Positions 34,946 to 46,378 of a DNA stretch of 64,000 nt are shown one piece after another (the first letter of the stretch is position 1; the number at the start of each line of letters is the position of its first letter). Both the position numbers and the translations under genes were made by a program. The notes below the pieces were generated by a model, which saw only the letters and a program-made list of their open reading frames with translations, was not told the origin of the DNA and searched no databases. The stretch covers positions 2,433,481 to 2,497,480 of the forward strand of contig CM041203.1 of NCBI GenBank assembly GCA_023078555.1, given 5' to 3'. The stretch is from Ulva prolifera. Taxonomy: Eukaryota > Chlorophyta > Ulvophyceae > Ulvales > Ulvaceae.

Positions 34946-35454
34946 CGCCTTAACTCTTGTGTCTGGCCAATGTGTGCAGTCGGGGTGGGTAGGGGGCGTT
35001 TCTTACCGGTGCGGCTCGAAGTCCGGACGTCCATGGCGATGTAGTTGCCGCTACTGGCATCGGTCCGACCATCTTTCATGCTTGCGAGTGCATTTGCAGC
35101 AAGTGCAGTTTTGGAATTTACGGTCGGGTCTGGGCCTAGATCTCTAGCCAACAAGTCATACACGTCGGCCGAACTGTGGGCAGCTGCAGCAGCAGGGGCG
35201 ATGGTGGCTGCAAGGTGTGGCTGCGCCAGCGGGGGGGGCGGCAACAGCTGCTGTGCACGAGGGCGGGCGTTGCTCAGGAGGGGGGGGCACAGCTGTTGCC
35301 GCTGAAGGCGGAGACTGCTCAAGAGCGGTGGGGGCCGCATCAGCCCCGGCTGCTGGAGGGGACTGCTGGAGGGGACTGCTCGAGAGGGGCGGGGTCCGCA
35401 GCTGCCACAGCTGCCACGGTTGTTGGAGGGGGATGCGTGTCCACAAAGGTCCAA
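34900..35454 (-). CDS. Hypothetical protein exon(s), Ala/Pro/Leu-rich then basic tail
   Basis: 184 codons on the minus strand, ending at 34900. The C-terminal part reads DVYDLLARDLGPDPTVNSK, then ALASMKDGRTDASS, IAMDVRTSSRTGKKRPLP and a basic tail. Conservation supports coding: the opposite side of the inverted duplication (39330-39450, plus) reads VLAGMNDVNTDARRYITMVV and KSSNTSKKCPRPTPPARI in the same order. The N-terminal half is low-complexity Leu/Pro/Gln. Upstream, 35614-35430 has another readable frame (HSVASVLRDLITQRADVPLL) that may be a further exon. Function unknown. Confidence 0.45.
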   Translation of the reverse strand: MDLCGHASPSNNRGSCGSCGPRPSRAVPSSSPLQQPGLMRPPPLLSSLRLQRQQLCPPLLSNARPRAQQLLPPPPLAQPHLAATIAPAAAAAHSSADVYDLLARDLGPDPTVNSKTALAANALASMKDGRTDASSGNYIAMDVRTSSRTGKKRPLPTPTAHIGQTQELRRDSTFRKRKLPGTST

Positions 35455-37903
35455 AGCTCGAGATTCGGCTGGTTACAGTGACGTCTCCACATTGGGTGAG
35501 CAGTGCAGAATTGTGTTCACTGCCGAGCAGCAACAGCGGTACATCCGCACGCTGTGTGATCAAATCTCGCAGCACAGAAGCCACTGAATGGGCGGTGGCA
35601 GCTGTCCAATTCAACGCCTGGTTACCAATGGTAACTCACCACAACTTTCTTTTGTGTAAAAATGGTTTGATCAGGTCGACTTGATCTGTTGAGTTGTAGT
35701 TTAGCAGCCCTCGTGCGGAAAGAACCCATGCAGGTCCACTTGACTGAAGCTATATGCCATGGAACAGTATCTGCGTGATGACTGCTCGACAGATTCATGT
35801 TGCTCAATATCTTCTATAGCGAGGCCACACACCATCAACGCTGGCGCTTCCGCTTTGTGGCGGCGGTGGCCCTGGCCTGACATCCGCCTTGGGTGACCGG
35901 CCTTGCGCTCGGCGTGCCGCGCTCTGACGCTGCCCTTGCCGTGCGTTTGCGTGTGGCCCGCCGTCAAGGCGCGACCGCGGGGTTCGGGCAGGCCGGGCTG
36001 GGGATTGGGGGTCTGGGGTTACGGGTGGGCGGGGGGGTGTGCGGGTACTGTGCGGGGAGTACTGCGCGGCCCGGGGGGGGCTCCGGGGGGGTTGGTGTCT
36101 CGGTGTGTTTGGCTCTGCGGCCTCGGCTGCGTGTGCTTTCGGGGCTCTGGAGCCGGGCTGGTGGGCGGGATGCGAGTGTGGATGGGTGGGCGTGCAGGTG
36201 TGCTTGTGGGTGTGGGGTGTGGGGGCTTGGGTGTGGCTGTGTGGCTGCACACATGGCCAGCGTGGGTGCTGCCGTTGCGTGGGTGTTTTGGTGCGTGCTT
36301 CGTGTGGCTTGTTGCGTGGTGTGCGGCTCCCCTGGTTCTTGCTTGCGGTGCTACCTGCCTCGCTTGCTTTGTCCTTGTAACACACACCATCAACGATGTG
36401 ACCAGCAGTGGCGCACACTAGTATAGCTTCGCATGCATGCGATGACGAGCATCTCGGGAGGAACCTCGCCTCCAAATTGAAACAAAGGAGATAGTGAATA
36501 CCGCATGGTTCAACAACAGCTGTGCTGCTGCTGCAAAGCTGTTTAACGGTCTTCTCAGATCAGTCACGCTTGTCTAGGCTCCTACAAGAGAGACGTTCCC
36601 ACAGAAGATGTGACGGGTGAGCGAGGCACGCACAGTTTCGGCGCCTGTCGGAAGAGCCTGTCGGAAGAGAAGTCAGGTAGTCCTGGCGGCAGATGTCAAT
36701 GGTCTGAGACCAGAACATCATGCTGTTGTTGCTGGGAGCCGCATCCCGCATGAAGCTGTCAAACGATCGCGGCTTCTGTCCGGGCTTGGTGACACTAACA
36801 GGCCTTGCTCCGCTCCCGGGCGAAGTATAACCTGAGCATATCCAACACTAGGGAGCACCTTGTTCCTTCAATACCGGACTCTCTCCAGGCGAGCTTGTGA
36901 CAGTGCTGAAGGTGCGGGGTCGTCTTGCTGATGTCCGTCTGCACACGCACGCGCCGAGATTCCAGTTAGCTGAAAATATTCAGCTTTGCCACATGTATCA
37001 AGTGACTGCCGGCGTATGCGTCCGCTGCGTGCCGGTGCAGCTATCTGCCATGCGGACATTGGTTCTGAATAAGCGGGCTCGTGATCTTCATCATGCATTA
37101 TACGTCGAAGAAGCTTGGAATCGATTCGGTTTTGTTAATTGGATTTCAAGCCTGCCTAGTCGGCGTTCTGAGGAATGTGCCTCTCCATTGTGAAGACGTG
37201 CTGTTGCTTCGTTGACCCAGTTCAAAGTCCTGACCCATTCTGTCGCCTGTACATGCTTTCTCCACACGAGATCCATACAGATTCGCCAACACTACAGCCT
37301 TTGCATTGTGCAGCGTCGTGCTGCACGGCCCTGGTGATCGCCATGCTCACAGGTACAGCATGTGTGTGCTGCTGCACTGGCAGCTGCAGCTCTACAGCTC
37401 ACCATCTGACATCAGTTCATATCAACTGCGAAACCGGGTCATCAAGATATAGGTGACCCGAGCCCCACCTGCCAGGTCAGAACTTTGCAGTGCACTTGGC
37501 TGTGGTGCATAGTTCCAGTCTGGAAGTATGAGAACTCTCCCTTTGACTGTACTGTGCTGTTCAAATCTGGTGGCTGTGCTGTTAAAATCAGTGCTGTGTC
37601 AAGACCACACAGATGTGTTGACACGGCACTGATTTTTCCGCTGCAATCCGGACTGCTGCCTCAGCCTAGGAGTGCTGGCAGCTTCAGGTGTGTAGAACAT
37701 GGCTCTGAAAATCACCTCAACTTCAAATGTTACACATAGTGACCTGAGGTCAATGCTGCCACGGCACACACTATGATGCAGAATACCTGAAGACACATGA
37801 GCAGTTGATGCCAATGCTATAGGGTAGCAAATTCAATTCACACAGTGAGGTAACAGGACAGCACACTCCATCTACACATCGAGTTGTTTGCGCCGCCATG
37901 CAG
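35455..37903. other. Interior of the inverted duplication, left half, with a G/T-rich patch
   Basis: About 35960-36360 is strongly strand-skewed: runs of G with GT-rich words on the plus strand and very little A or C. It then turns pyrimidine-rich. A similar patch of opposite strand lies at 38300-38660. The Pro-rich frames through it on the minus strand are explained by composition. From 36480 to 37900 I see no supported gene. A 14-bp direct repeat (GCCTGTCGGAAGAG, twice) lies near 36643-36671. Confidence 0.45.
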
Positions 37904-38028
37904 GTGGCAGATGCGATGGATCATCAAGGCGAGCAGGCGTGGGTAGAGGCACTTGCAGGGCTACCTGCCGACACGCACTGGAGTGACGCCACCGCGGCAG
38001 ACGCCGTGCACTGCGCCCTCCACCGAAC
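37904..38028 (+). CDS. Orphan coding exon, unknown protein
   Basis: Bounded by an ATGCAG acceptor and a GTAAGC donor. The open frame reads VADAMDHQGEQAWVEALAGL and then PADTHWSDATAADAVHCALH, with codon use like the other exons. No partner exon could be fixed on either side, and the product is not recognised. It may be a fragment of a gene of the same general kind as gene Y, but the similarity is too weak to claim. Confidence 0.4.
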
Positions 38029-39300
38029 GTAAGCAGCCTGAGCGCGTTGCCCATCACCTCGCACAAGCGGCCGGCACACTTACGTTCCTCCTGATGCTGC
38101 ACAGGCCGGCGACCAAGGGCACTGCGTTGCCGGATCAGGCGGGGTGGTGGGGTAATTCTACTGCAAGGGCATGTCATGCCACAACTTTGGCTCTCATTGT
38201 TGCTATGCCGCGACATGTGATGTGTCGTACCTTGATCAGTTGTACAATTGGCCGCTGCCATGTTGGAATGACTAAGGCGAGGAGGTAGGCGGCACAGTGG
38301 AAAAAGAGTGCAGCTTCAAGTTGAGAGCAACGCCCAGCACAAACCCAAGCCACAGCCAACCCACACAAGCGGCACGCGGCGCGCCACACCAGCGCACGCG
38401 ACTGGCAACGCCGTGACACACACACCGTGGCATATGTCTATGTACAAGCGAACCCACGCGGACACCAACCCACAAACGCCCCCACCTGAACGCCCACATG
38501 AGCCGCTCCTGAGGCGGCCCAGGATTGCGCCGCCCGCCCGGGCTGCTCGTCTGTGGGGCGCCCCCCAGTGCCGCCCAAGCCCCCGCCCCCGTACCAAGCA
38601 ACATGCCATGCCAGGGCCGTGCCAGCCCTCGCCTCCCACATAAGGCCATGCAGACACCACTTTGTGTACTTGGCAGCTCCTCGCGACTCAATTGGGCAGA
38701 GTGGGAGATGGCGCCGTGCGTACGCGTGCAGGGATGTCGATCGGCTCGACGGGCGGCGCGCCGCCCAGGGTGCCCTGTGCGGCGCAGATGAGCTGTGACT
38801 GGCAGATGAGCATTGGACAGGACTGCAAGTCCTGTTACATTTGGATTTTGCATGTTCCGTGCCATCGGCGGAGCTGTGGATCGACCGTACGGCCGGGTGT
38901 CATGGGGAGAGATCGCGGTGCCGAGGAGGGCCGTCTTGAGGCATCACCACGCCCTGCGCATGCAGCCATGTCAGAGAGCTTGTCGAGACACGCAAATCAC
39001 GACCGGGCCTGCTCGTCCGTACATTGATGCAGACCTGTGTACATACATATACAGTCTTGTTGAGACACCCAATTCTGTCGGCACCCGGTAGCTGCATACA
39101 TGTTACCAGCCGGGAAAATATGATTCCATGTGGATGCGCTACAGTACACCGCTCTCTGAGCTATTTCGCCCCTGGGGAGCTGCGGCCGCCCCTCTAGATG
39201 CATAGCCCCCTGCAACCGCATTCGCCCTTCCCGCTGCAGCTGCCTTCAGTTTGGCCAACATACCTGACCTGTCCGCCGGAATTCTAGACACAAGCCGGAC
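38029..39300. other. Interior of the inverted duplication, right half, with a C/A-rich patch
   Basis: About 38300-38660 is C- and A-rich on the plus strand (the mirror of 35960-36360) and ends toward TGTGCCGCCTACCTCC on the minus strand, like the other patch. I see no supported gene between 38660 and 39300. Confidence 0.4.
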
Positions 39301-39450
39301 TCTCAACTGCAACACTGAACTTGCTGCTATCTCGAGATACTGTACTCGCAGGCATGAACGATGTGAACACCGATGCCAGAAGATACATTACCATGGTAGT
39401 TCAGAAGTCGAGCAACACCAGCAAGAAATGTCCGCGACCCACCCCGCCTG
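39300..39450 (+). pseudogene. Homologue of the 34.9-35.4 kb coding region, inverted copy
   Basis: The plus-strand frame reads VLAGMNDVNTDARRYITMVV and then KSSNTSKKCPRPTPPARI, matching ALASMKDGRTDASS..YIAMDV and RTSSRTGKKRPLPTPTAHI on the left side of the duplication. A stop follows soon after ARIYP, and upstream the frame is short, so this copy is probably a relic. Confidence 0.45.
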
Positions 39451-39484
39451 CACGCATTTATCCGTAACAATAGTTGAGTAGAGG

Positions 39485-40985
39485 CTCCAGAGTATGCAGG
39501 CGGAAGCTCCCAAGTACATTGTGACCGCCAGAGATGTGATCACCTAACTCGAAGACTCATCATGCAAACTAGTTGTTGGAGAACCTTGCGTGATTGATAC
39601 ATGTTTGTTAGCTGAGAGGGCCACATCCGGTGCCGTTGAAGACAAAGCCTGTAGACACCACCGGTGCACGTCACGGTCAGATCTTTAGCAGATCGCATTC
39701 CAGTACCGAGGTTTGCATCTGAAGGTAGCTCGTGCTGCCTGGCATACAACCTATTCCAGTGCTCGTTCCATTTCGTTCTCCAATGCTTGTACTAATGTTC
39801 CAATGCGCCCTATGCTGAGCGCTCCACTAGTACCGCGACCACTTTACATGAGTCAATATTGTTTCCCACATGCACAGGCTGTTGGTGTACATGTGTACAA
39901 GTGCACTTGTACACATGTAGTCTGGTCTCGAGATCGAAACAATCAGTCGATTGCAGCATTGGTCTCCATGGTCCACCAAAGTAGACGCACCTATTTACTG
40001 CGGTTACATGTATACACCAGCGGCATGCAATAGTCCAACAAGTGCCAATGGCGGGCCTGGGGGCGCGGAACAGAGGCCTCTGTGGTGCACGACACTTTAT
40101 GCCCATGCCAGGCAGGGCCGTCACAGCCACAGTGAGTCCACCAAAGGTTGCCAGCGACCTGCAGTGGAATCAAATGTTATTCAAGCTACACACATGCAGA
40201 CTGGCTAGGCGTCTGGCTTCGCCAACTGGCTGAGCCAGAGGCCAATGCTGGGTCGGTGAGCTGAGGGTACGTAGACAGGCAGCCATGGGCATCGTAGGCT
40301 TGAACAGTTACTTCTAATTAGATTGTATTTGTACTGGTTGATTCGCCAAGCGAGACAGGCACCACGCTCCGCAGGCCAGGAACACAGCGACCACGACTAC
40401 CGAGCGGACAGGCAGAACATCGATCTTGGTATACGCCACTGTCCCAAACACCTCTAATGACACTCAGGAAACTACAGTTGCATTGGCCAGCCGTGAGATG
40501 AAGTCGCATACCTTCCGCCGGACATCACTGCACCGCAAAATCCTGGCCGAGGATTAAAATCAGCTGCTCCACTGTAGCGAAGCAGCATGTAATCGTATCA
40601 TTTGATAAGTAAGCTTAACGTTGAAAGGCTAGATCCGGCTTGCGCCCTACAAGGCCTAGCCAGCTACTTTCCACCATCAAATTAGTAGCCTACAAAGGGC
40701 AGAGCCGCTCGAAGCTGGCGAACACCGCATTTAGGATAAACAATACAATCCAAAGTTGCTCGCGAGCTGGCCAGGCCCCTGGCTCTTCGTGCGCGGCTCG
40801 CCAGATCTGCCCAAAAGACCCCCCACAGGCACACCTAATGCAATTTGGGGGTACGGGACATAGGGAAGTGGCGACAAGAGGGCCAAATCGGGCCAAATCG
40901 TGTGCGAAAGTTGCATTGAGCAATGCCTTTGATGACATATCCAGGGCAGCACTAACTGTGGTGCTGTGCAATACGATGGCTGAAC
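39485..40985 (-). repeat. Right arm of the large diverged inverted repeat
   Basis: Reverse-complement partner of 33540-34945, with the same order of landmarks and roughly 80 percent identity in the best stretches. On its minus strand the frame from 40971 reads CACGGSFGQIWRAAHEEPGA and EQLWIVLFILNAVFASFERL, a longer open version than in the left arm. A 32-bp perfect palindrome lies inside at 39888-39919. Confidence 0.8.
39888..39919. repeat. 32-bp perfect palindrome
   Basis: TACATGTGTACAAGTG followed directly by its own reverse complement. Only half of it (CACTTGTACACATG) is present at the matching place in the left arm, near 34556-34569. Confidence 0.85.
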
Positions 40986-42235
40986 CTCTTCTGACTCACT
41001 CGTGATTGCAAGTCAAAGGAAATCGAGTGGGTGCAGCATTCAGAGGACGATGTGCACTGGTGCCAAGCCGGTCACGGACACATGACTGCCTTGTCGACAG
41101 ACACGGTCCCGCAGTTTACAAGGCGCGAGCAAACGTGCAACCGATGACCTTGCTGCAGGTACTAAAATGTCTGATGGACCTGAAGAGGATGCCAGACTGC
41201 ATGAACTCGTCTCAATCTCAAAGCTTCTCGAAGCAGTCCATGCCCATCAAACTGTCCATGAGGCTGCAAGTGTAACACTGTAGCCTACACAGCTGCATCA
41301 GCTCGCAGGCGTCAGCTGACCGGCCATGACTTCAAGGAAGCGATGCTCAAAGCTCGAACAAGTGCATGTGCTGTAAACCTCACGTGTCGACATCACCATG
41401 TAGACAGCAGATCGAGGACACGCGGTTCTACCCAGCCAGGCCACTGCACACAGCACGTGACAGAAAACCCCCTAGATAGCCAGGCTGATAAGCCAGCCTC
41501 CAGAGAATTTGCTCCTAGTCTTCATGACAAGAAAGAAGTCTTTGTAGACGATCACAGTTCTACCTGATGACGTCACTTAATAGTCGTAAAGCACTTGTTG
41601 ATCTCAGTATGACATGTCGCTAGGGAGTCAAGCTCACTCTGCACCAAGTGCAAGCCGGATGTTGTTGGCTGGCCCGCCGTCATGAAGACTCCAGGCGGGC
41701 TGGGCGACCTCCACAAGCCCTGCAAGTGATGGACACACCTTGCAGGGACTCCACAGACAAAGTTCCTGGCCGCAGCGCTCCACGACCAGCGTGTTGTCAA
41801 GCAGCGCACTGACTGCTTGGCATGCTGACCTCCTGCACCCACGGGCCACTGTCTCCCACCTGATGCACAGGCTGGCGTCGGTGATGCTGCAAGCACATGT
41901 GCATGCTGATTGCAGCAACCGTTACGCACACAGGATGGGGCATGCAAGATCCCTTGAGGGTGAGGCACGGAATGCACACCACAGCGCTGGTAGCGAGGAC
42001 GCGAGGCCCGGGGCCGGGGAGGTGGGTCTTGGGACGATCGTAATCAGTGACCCCTCCCCGCCCCTCCTCTGCGCCGCATGCGGTGGGTCCAGCATCACGT
42101 GACACTCTGCCCCTGCCACCACGGACGCTGGTCAGGTTGCACCATGCGCTACCCCCGCCCACCCGGCGAACTCCGGTGCTGCAACGGCGACTGCGCAGTC
42201 AGATTCGATGAGCAGCAGTACTCTGTGGATCGAAT
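40986..42235. other. Intergenic stretch between inverted repeat and gene Y
   Basis: No gene is firmly supported. A short plus-strand frame at 41168-41284 (MSDGPEEDARLHELVSISKL and on to a stop) has coding-like composition. A minus-strand frame at 41634-41918 (ARGCRRSACQAVSALLDNTL) might be an exon. Neither has a fixed splice partner. Confidence 0.35.
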
Positions 42236-43755
42236 TCAGTGACCGCTGGACACGCGGGCGGTGGCCACCAGGACCCCCGCGACCGCGACGCAGCGTACAA
42301 GCTCGGCCGCCGTGAGTGCTGCCTCGCCGCCGCGGCACAGCGCCACAGTCACGGGGTCCTGGAGGCTAGCCACGTGTGTGACGGTGTTGCGGCCATCGAC
42401 TCCAGGGTCATCGGGGGTGTGAGTGGGGGCCGAGCTAGCTACAGGGGCGCTTGGAGGGGGGGAAGGCGGCGGCCGCGGGGAGGGCTTGCTGCGGCGGCGC
42501 TTGCGGGAGCGGCTCTTATGGCGGCGGCGGTCACGTGTGCCGTGGGACGGCATCAGCAGCAGGGGGTCACCCTCATCATCATCGCCACTCCTGCACAGGC
42601 TCTGGCATCGTGCATGCTCGGACGCTGGCCACATACATCATCTGATGGATTTGGAACGGCCGCAGACAGCGGCAGCCCGCGCAACACCGCCGCAACACAC
42701 ATCGCGGAGCGCACCCGGCAGCATGCGGCAGCGGCTGCCGGGCCGGAGCAGCCACTTGGACTGGCCAGCGCAGCGTGGTGAGAGCCGCCTGGAACTCTGG
42801 CGACCGCCAGGAGCCCGAGTCGGCGCACCACGCCGCCCACGCCACGGCATCTGCCAGCCGGCTGGAAAGCACCTACAAAAGCCGCAGTAGTCAATACACT
42901 GAAACAGGCACCCCCGCACAGCACATAACCCGCAAGCTACGGCTCACACACAAACAGGAACTTCCGAACGGAGCTGTGCGCCATGTGCTGCGCTCCAAAG
43001 CATGCTGGCGATATGCGGACGCCGAATGCTGCAGGCTGCATCTGAAGCGCAGGCAGCCTGATGCCCCACAGCACACAGCACGCTCACCTTGGCCTCAGCA
43101 CCGCAGCGCACGAAGCACGGCCCGGCCATGAGGCCGTTCGGCCCATGCGTCAGCGCATGCAACGAGGCCGCGGCGGCTCCGTGGGCCACGAGTCGGCGCC
43201 AGAGGTCCGGCGCGTCGCGGCGGATGCGCGGCTGCAGTGCACCGGCACGGCAGCAGGCCACGTACGCCGCGAGGAGGTGGCGCCGGGTCGGCCACCGCAC
43301 CGCGCCAAAGACGAGCCAGTCTTGCGCATGCGTGTAGCTGCCCGGGAGGTCACGCAGGTGCAGCTCATACCGCTGCAAACCAGCCCAGGTTCAAGGCCCG
43401 CTGTACAGGCGAATGCATGGTTTCTGGATAGAGCCCCGGCTCCCAGTCTGATGAGGAGCAATAAAGAGAGGACACCACAGCCTGCTGCAGCATGCCATGG
43501 GGTGCCGGCGTCTGAGGAGGGCAAGGCAGATGCGTCACACGCATGCAGGCTGGCACAGAGGACACTCGCACAAGGCGGGGGCCGCACCGAGGGGACGCAC
43601 TGGCTGATCGCAGCGGCCTGAGCGTCTGGCGGGAGGTGGGAGAGGCACCAGGCGAGGTGCTTCGGGCGGTCTGCATGGTTGAGAAGGTGGCCAAGCAGCC
43701 ACGCCGCTCTGTCGCCCGCACCCCTGGTGCCGGCGTTGATGTAAGCCACCACTTC
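42236..43755 (-). CDS. Gene Y: hypothetical protein, four C-terminal exons, 321 aa visible
   Basis: Exons on the minus strand are 43755-43588, 43372-43088, 42872-42715 and 42590-42236. All junctions keep phase, including a codon split 2+1 between exons 3 and 4. Donors are GTGCGG, GTGAGC and GTGCGC; acceptors are TGTAG, TTGCAG, TTGTAG and GTGCAG. The protein reads EVVAYINAGTRGAGDRAAWL, then RYELHLRDLPGSYTHAQDWL, VLSSRLADAVAWAAWCADSG, then an Arg/Lys/Pro-rich segment (RDRRRHKSRSRKRRRSK, nuclear-localisation-like) and a tail ending ATARVSSGH. The first half is Trp-, Leu- and Ala-rich and probably helical. I do not recognise the family. The start lies upstream of 43755 and was not found. Confidence 0.7.
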
Positions 43756-44072
43756 CTACAGCGTGGACGTGCGACTGTCAGCTGAGTGAGGTGACCGTGG
43801 CCTGCTATGATGGATGAGTTGAGATATACTTTCTTTACGATGATGGGCTCTTTGCAGTGCATGCACGGGGTGTGCCAAGGTGTAGGCCATGGTGTAGGGC
43901 TTTCTAGCAATTCATTCCCATATCATATCTGTCTGGTCTTGTATGCATGTAAGCTGTCTCGGACAAACATGCATTGCTGTACCATTGTGACCAAATCTGA
44001 CCCCAAAAGGCCTTGGTCTATACTGCCAAGTCCCCCGCATGTGTTTGAGGCAGTTGCAGACTGCGATAGATG

Positions 44073-44117
44073 GCTCCACTAGATGGCTCCAGTGGCTCCA
44101 CTAGATGGCTCCAGTGG
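44073..44117. repeat. 22-bp direct tandem duplication
   Basis: Two adjacent exact copies of a 22-bp word containing CTCCACTAGATGGCTCCAG, between genes Y and X. Confidence 0.8.
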
Positions 44118-44154
44118 TCTGATGGGAGTGATTTGTGAGGCAGCCTATCAACAG

Positions 44155-45007
44155 TCATCGCCTGAGCTTCAGAGTCAAGGGGCCAAGGAAGTGCGTGCGC
44201 ACCGTTATGAAGAATCCTGGGCTACTCGAAACCCATTGCTGGTCATCACATGCCTGCTGAAACTCCATGCTCTCAAAGAATTGCGGACAGTTGTGCAGCA
44301 GGGCCTCGATCGTTGAAGGCACATCCAGTTGACTGAACTGGGCAGGCCTGTTTGCCACGACGTTCGGAGGCCATGCTCGCTTGATCCAGCAGAGTAGGTC
44401 CCACATATCCGCGCGGTGCTTGAGAGCAAAGTTGGCCAGCGGCCGGGCACCCTTCTCGAAGTGGCGTAAACCGTTGACACTGAAGTGCTGAAACCAGGCA
44501 ATTGCTCTGCCCCTGTCACTGCAGAAACTCCGGCATACCTGAAAGCAGGTAAAAGCCACGTTGAGGTGCATAATCAATTGGGGAGGCCATGGAGAGGAGG
44601 TGTCCCGTTAAGTGAAGGAGGTGACTGTTGATAGGCTGCAGCACAGGTACAACATGCAGCACAGCTGCTTCATCAGCCAACGAGCCATCAGCTTTCAGCT
44701 GGTTGTGCTTGCTCAAGCGGCGTACCTGTACGTCTCTGGAGAACATGTGTGCCAACCTGTCAGGGCAGCAATCTGTCATATGAGCCGCAAGCTCCTCGCA
44801 GAAATTGGACGACTCAATGAGCTGGCCAGTTTCATCCAGAATTCTTCTTGACAGGCGATGATTATCCCGGAGTTGTGCTGCGGCGGTGTGGAGCGACATG
44901 ATGAACTCTGCGCTGTGATCATCAACGAAACGCTGGACTGCCACCAGCGCATCAGATAAACCAGTGGCGGCCATGATGTACGATTCGGTATTCACAACAG
45001 CTTCAGG
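44155..45007 (-). CDS. Gene X: hypothetical protein, at least two exons
   Basis: Exon 1 (about 45007-44726) reads AVVNTESYIMAATGLSDALV, RFVDDHSAEFIMSLHTAAAQ, LSRRILDETGQLIESSNF and HMFSRDVQ before a GTACGC donor at 44725. The intron runs to TTTCAG at 44539. Exon 2 (44538 down to about 44198, or to the stop at 44155) reads VCRSFCSDRGRAIAWFQHFS, NGLRHFEKGARPLANFALKH, MWDLLCWIKRAWPPNVV and FFESMEFQQACDDQQWV. A GTGCGC just after GFFIT may be a further donor. The array relics keep the same intron position and both splice sites, which supports this model. No known domain is recognised; the product looks soluble and helical. The N-terminus is missing. Confidence 0.65.
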
Positions 45008-46378
45008 GAAGGCTCATCCTTGCGAGAGCATGGTCTGCTGCCTGTGCTAAGAGGCCTGTGCTAAGAGCGTTCTCTTCATCTGTGTTACGCTGTCGGTGTC
45101 CTAGAGCGCTTGGCTATCACAACTGCAACGCAGGACCGCCTTCAAAGGTTTGCAGGAGGTTGGTCATGCCTGAACATGTGCCACGCTTGTGAACGGCAGA
45201 TTTCCGACGTGCGTAACACTGCGCCAAGCTGGGCGCAGGCGGGGCTATTTACAAGCACATGGTGGCATGCGTGTGCGACACGGTCATCTCAATTTCCGAG
45301 TACTAAGCAGGCTCAATTGCACGAAACTGCATTCGGTGTCTGGACAACATGCGCCGGGGCCCGAACATCGTGCATGCAGACACTGTCGCCCAGATCTGAA
45401 TGCACTGTAACAAGTAGTGGCAGCGCGCATTCGAGCTAGCCTGGTTGTGTTTGATGCAAAGCTCAAGAATTCGTTTGTAGGCACCGTTATATTCGATGTT
45501 TGTACATCTGCTCGACGTCAGTGGACTTTCTCGTCTGTGAGCTGTTGAAGGGTCGAGGCGCGCAAGGCCGTGCGACCAGCGTAATGCCGCTTCAAACGTA
45601 GCTGAAGAGGCGAAGCAAAACTGCTCACACTTCCCAGGCTGCTGTACCTGGGGCACTGTCATGTGGTTGTGCTGGCTGCAGCTTTCGGGCCGGGCTCTAG
45701 AGGCCCATGATGCTTCAGGCCGTCCCAGGCAGCGCTTTCCTATGTACGCATGAGTCTTTCACGATCTCATGAGCTGAACCCATTCTACAGATGTTTCCGA
45801 GGCTGCCAGTCGGTGTACACATGTACCAGTGAGAAGCATAGACACAAATGTGCACTGATGCGAGATGCAAGTTCAGCAGATCCATTATAGCTGTTGGCTA
45901 TTGTTGGCCATTTCAGCCTGCACAGGATTTCCATCCTTGATTTTGTGTCTTTTCCAAAGTCTGTGCAGTCGGATGATGCCTGTCTCTCAGCCATAGTGTC
46001 ACAGACAATTATGCAAGATTTGAAAACAGGATGGGCGCACTGATATGCAACGTGACACTGCTGCGTCAAATATAGTCACACGTGGAAGTCTCCCTCTGGG
46101 CCAGCCAATCCAGTAGTGCTTTACTTTACAGCTGCATGTAAGACTCGACTCTTCCATGCGTTCTTGAGCACAGGGCCACAGACGTGGGCGCAGGCCTACC
46201 ATTGCCATCGCCATAGTTCAACAATTCAGTCATAATGCCTATCTAGACTTGGCATGCTTGCCATCTGTACCTGTGGAGGTGCGCTACCAACACTACGCTT
46301 CCACCTCCTCTCTACACCCGCACACATCGGCCACACAACATCGCCCAGCGACCGCCCGTGCCCAGCGCCAGCGTCCCC
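45008..46378. other. Upstream of gene X, no firm gene
   Basis: A minus-strand frame at 45303-45662 (FEAALRWSHGLARLDPSTAH, NGAYKRILELCIKHNQASSN) could be an upstream exon of gene X, but no splice chain could be set. The rest holds nothing I recognise. Confidence 0.35.

Noticed and set aside
35804-36475. 223-codon minus-strand Pro/His/Thr-rich frame
   Set aside because: Explained by the G/T-rich composition of the patch; all three frames on that strand are long and low in complexity.
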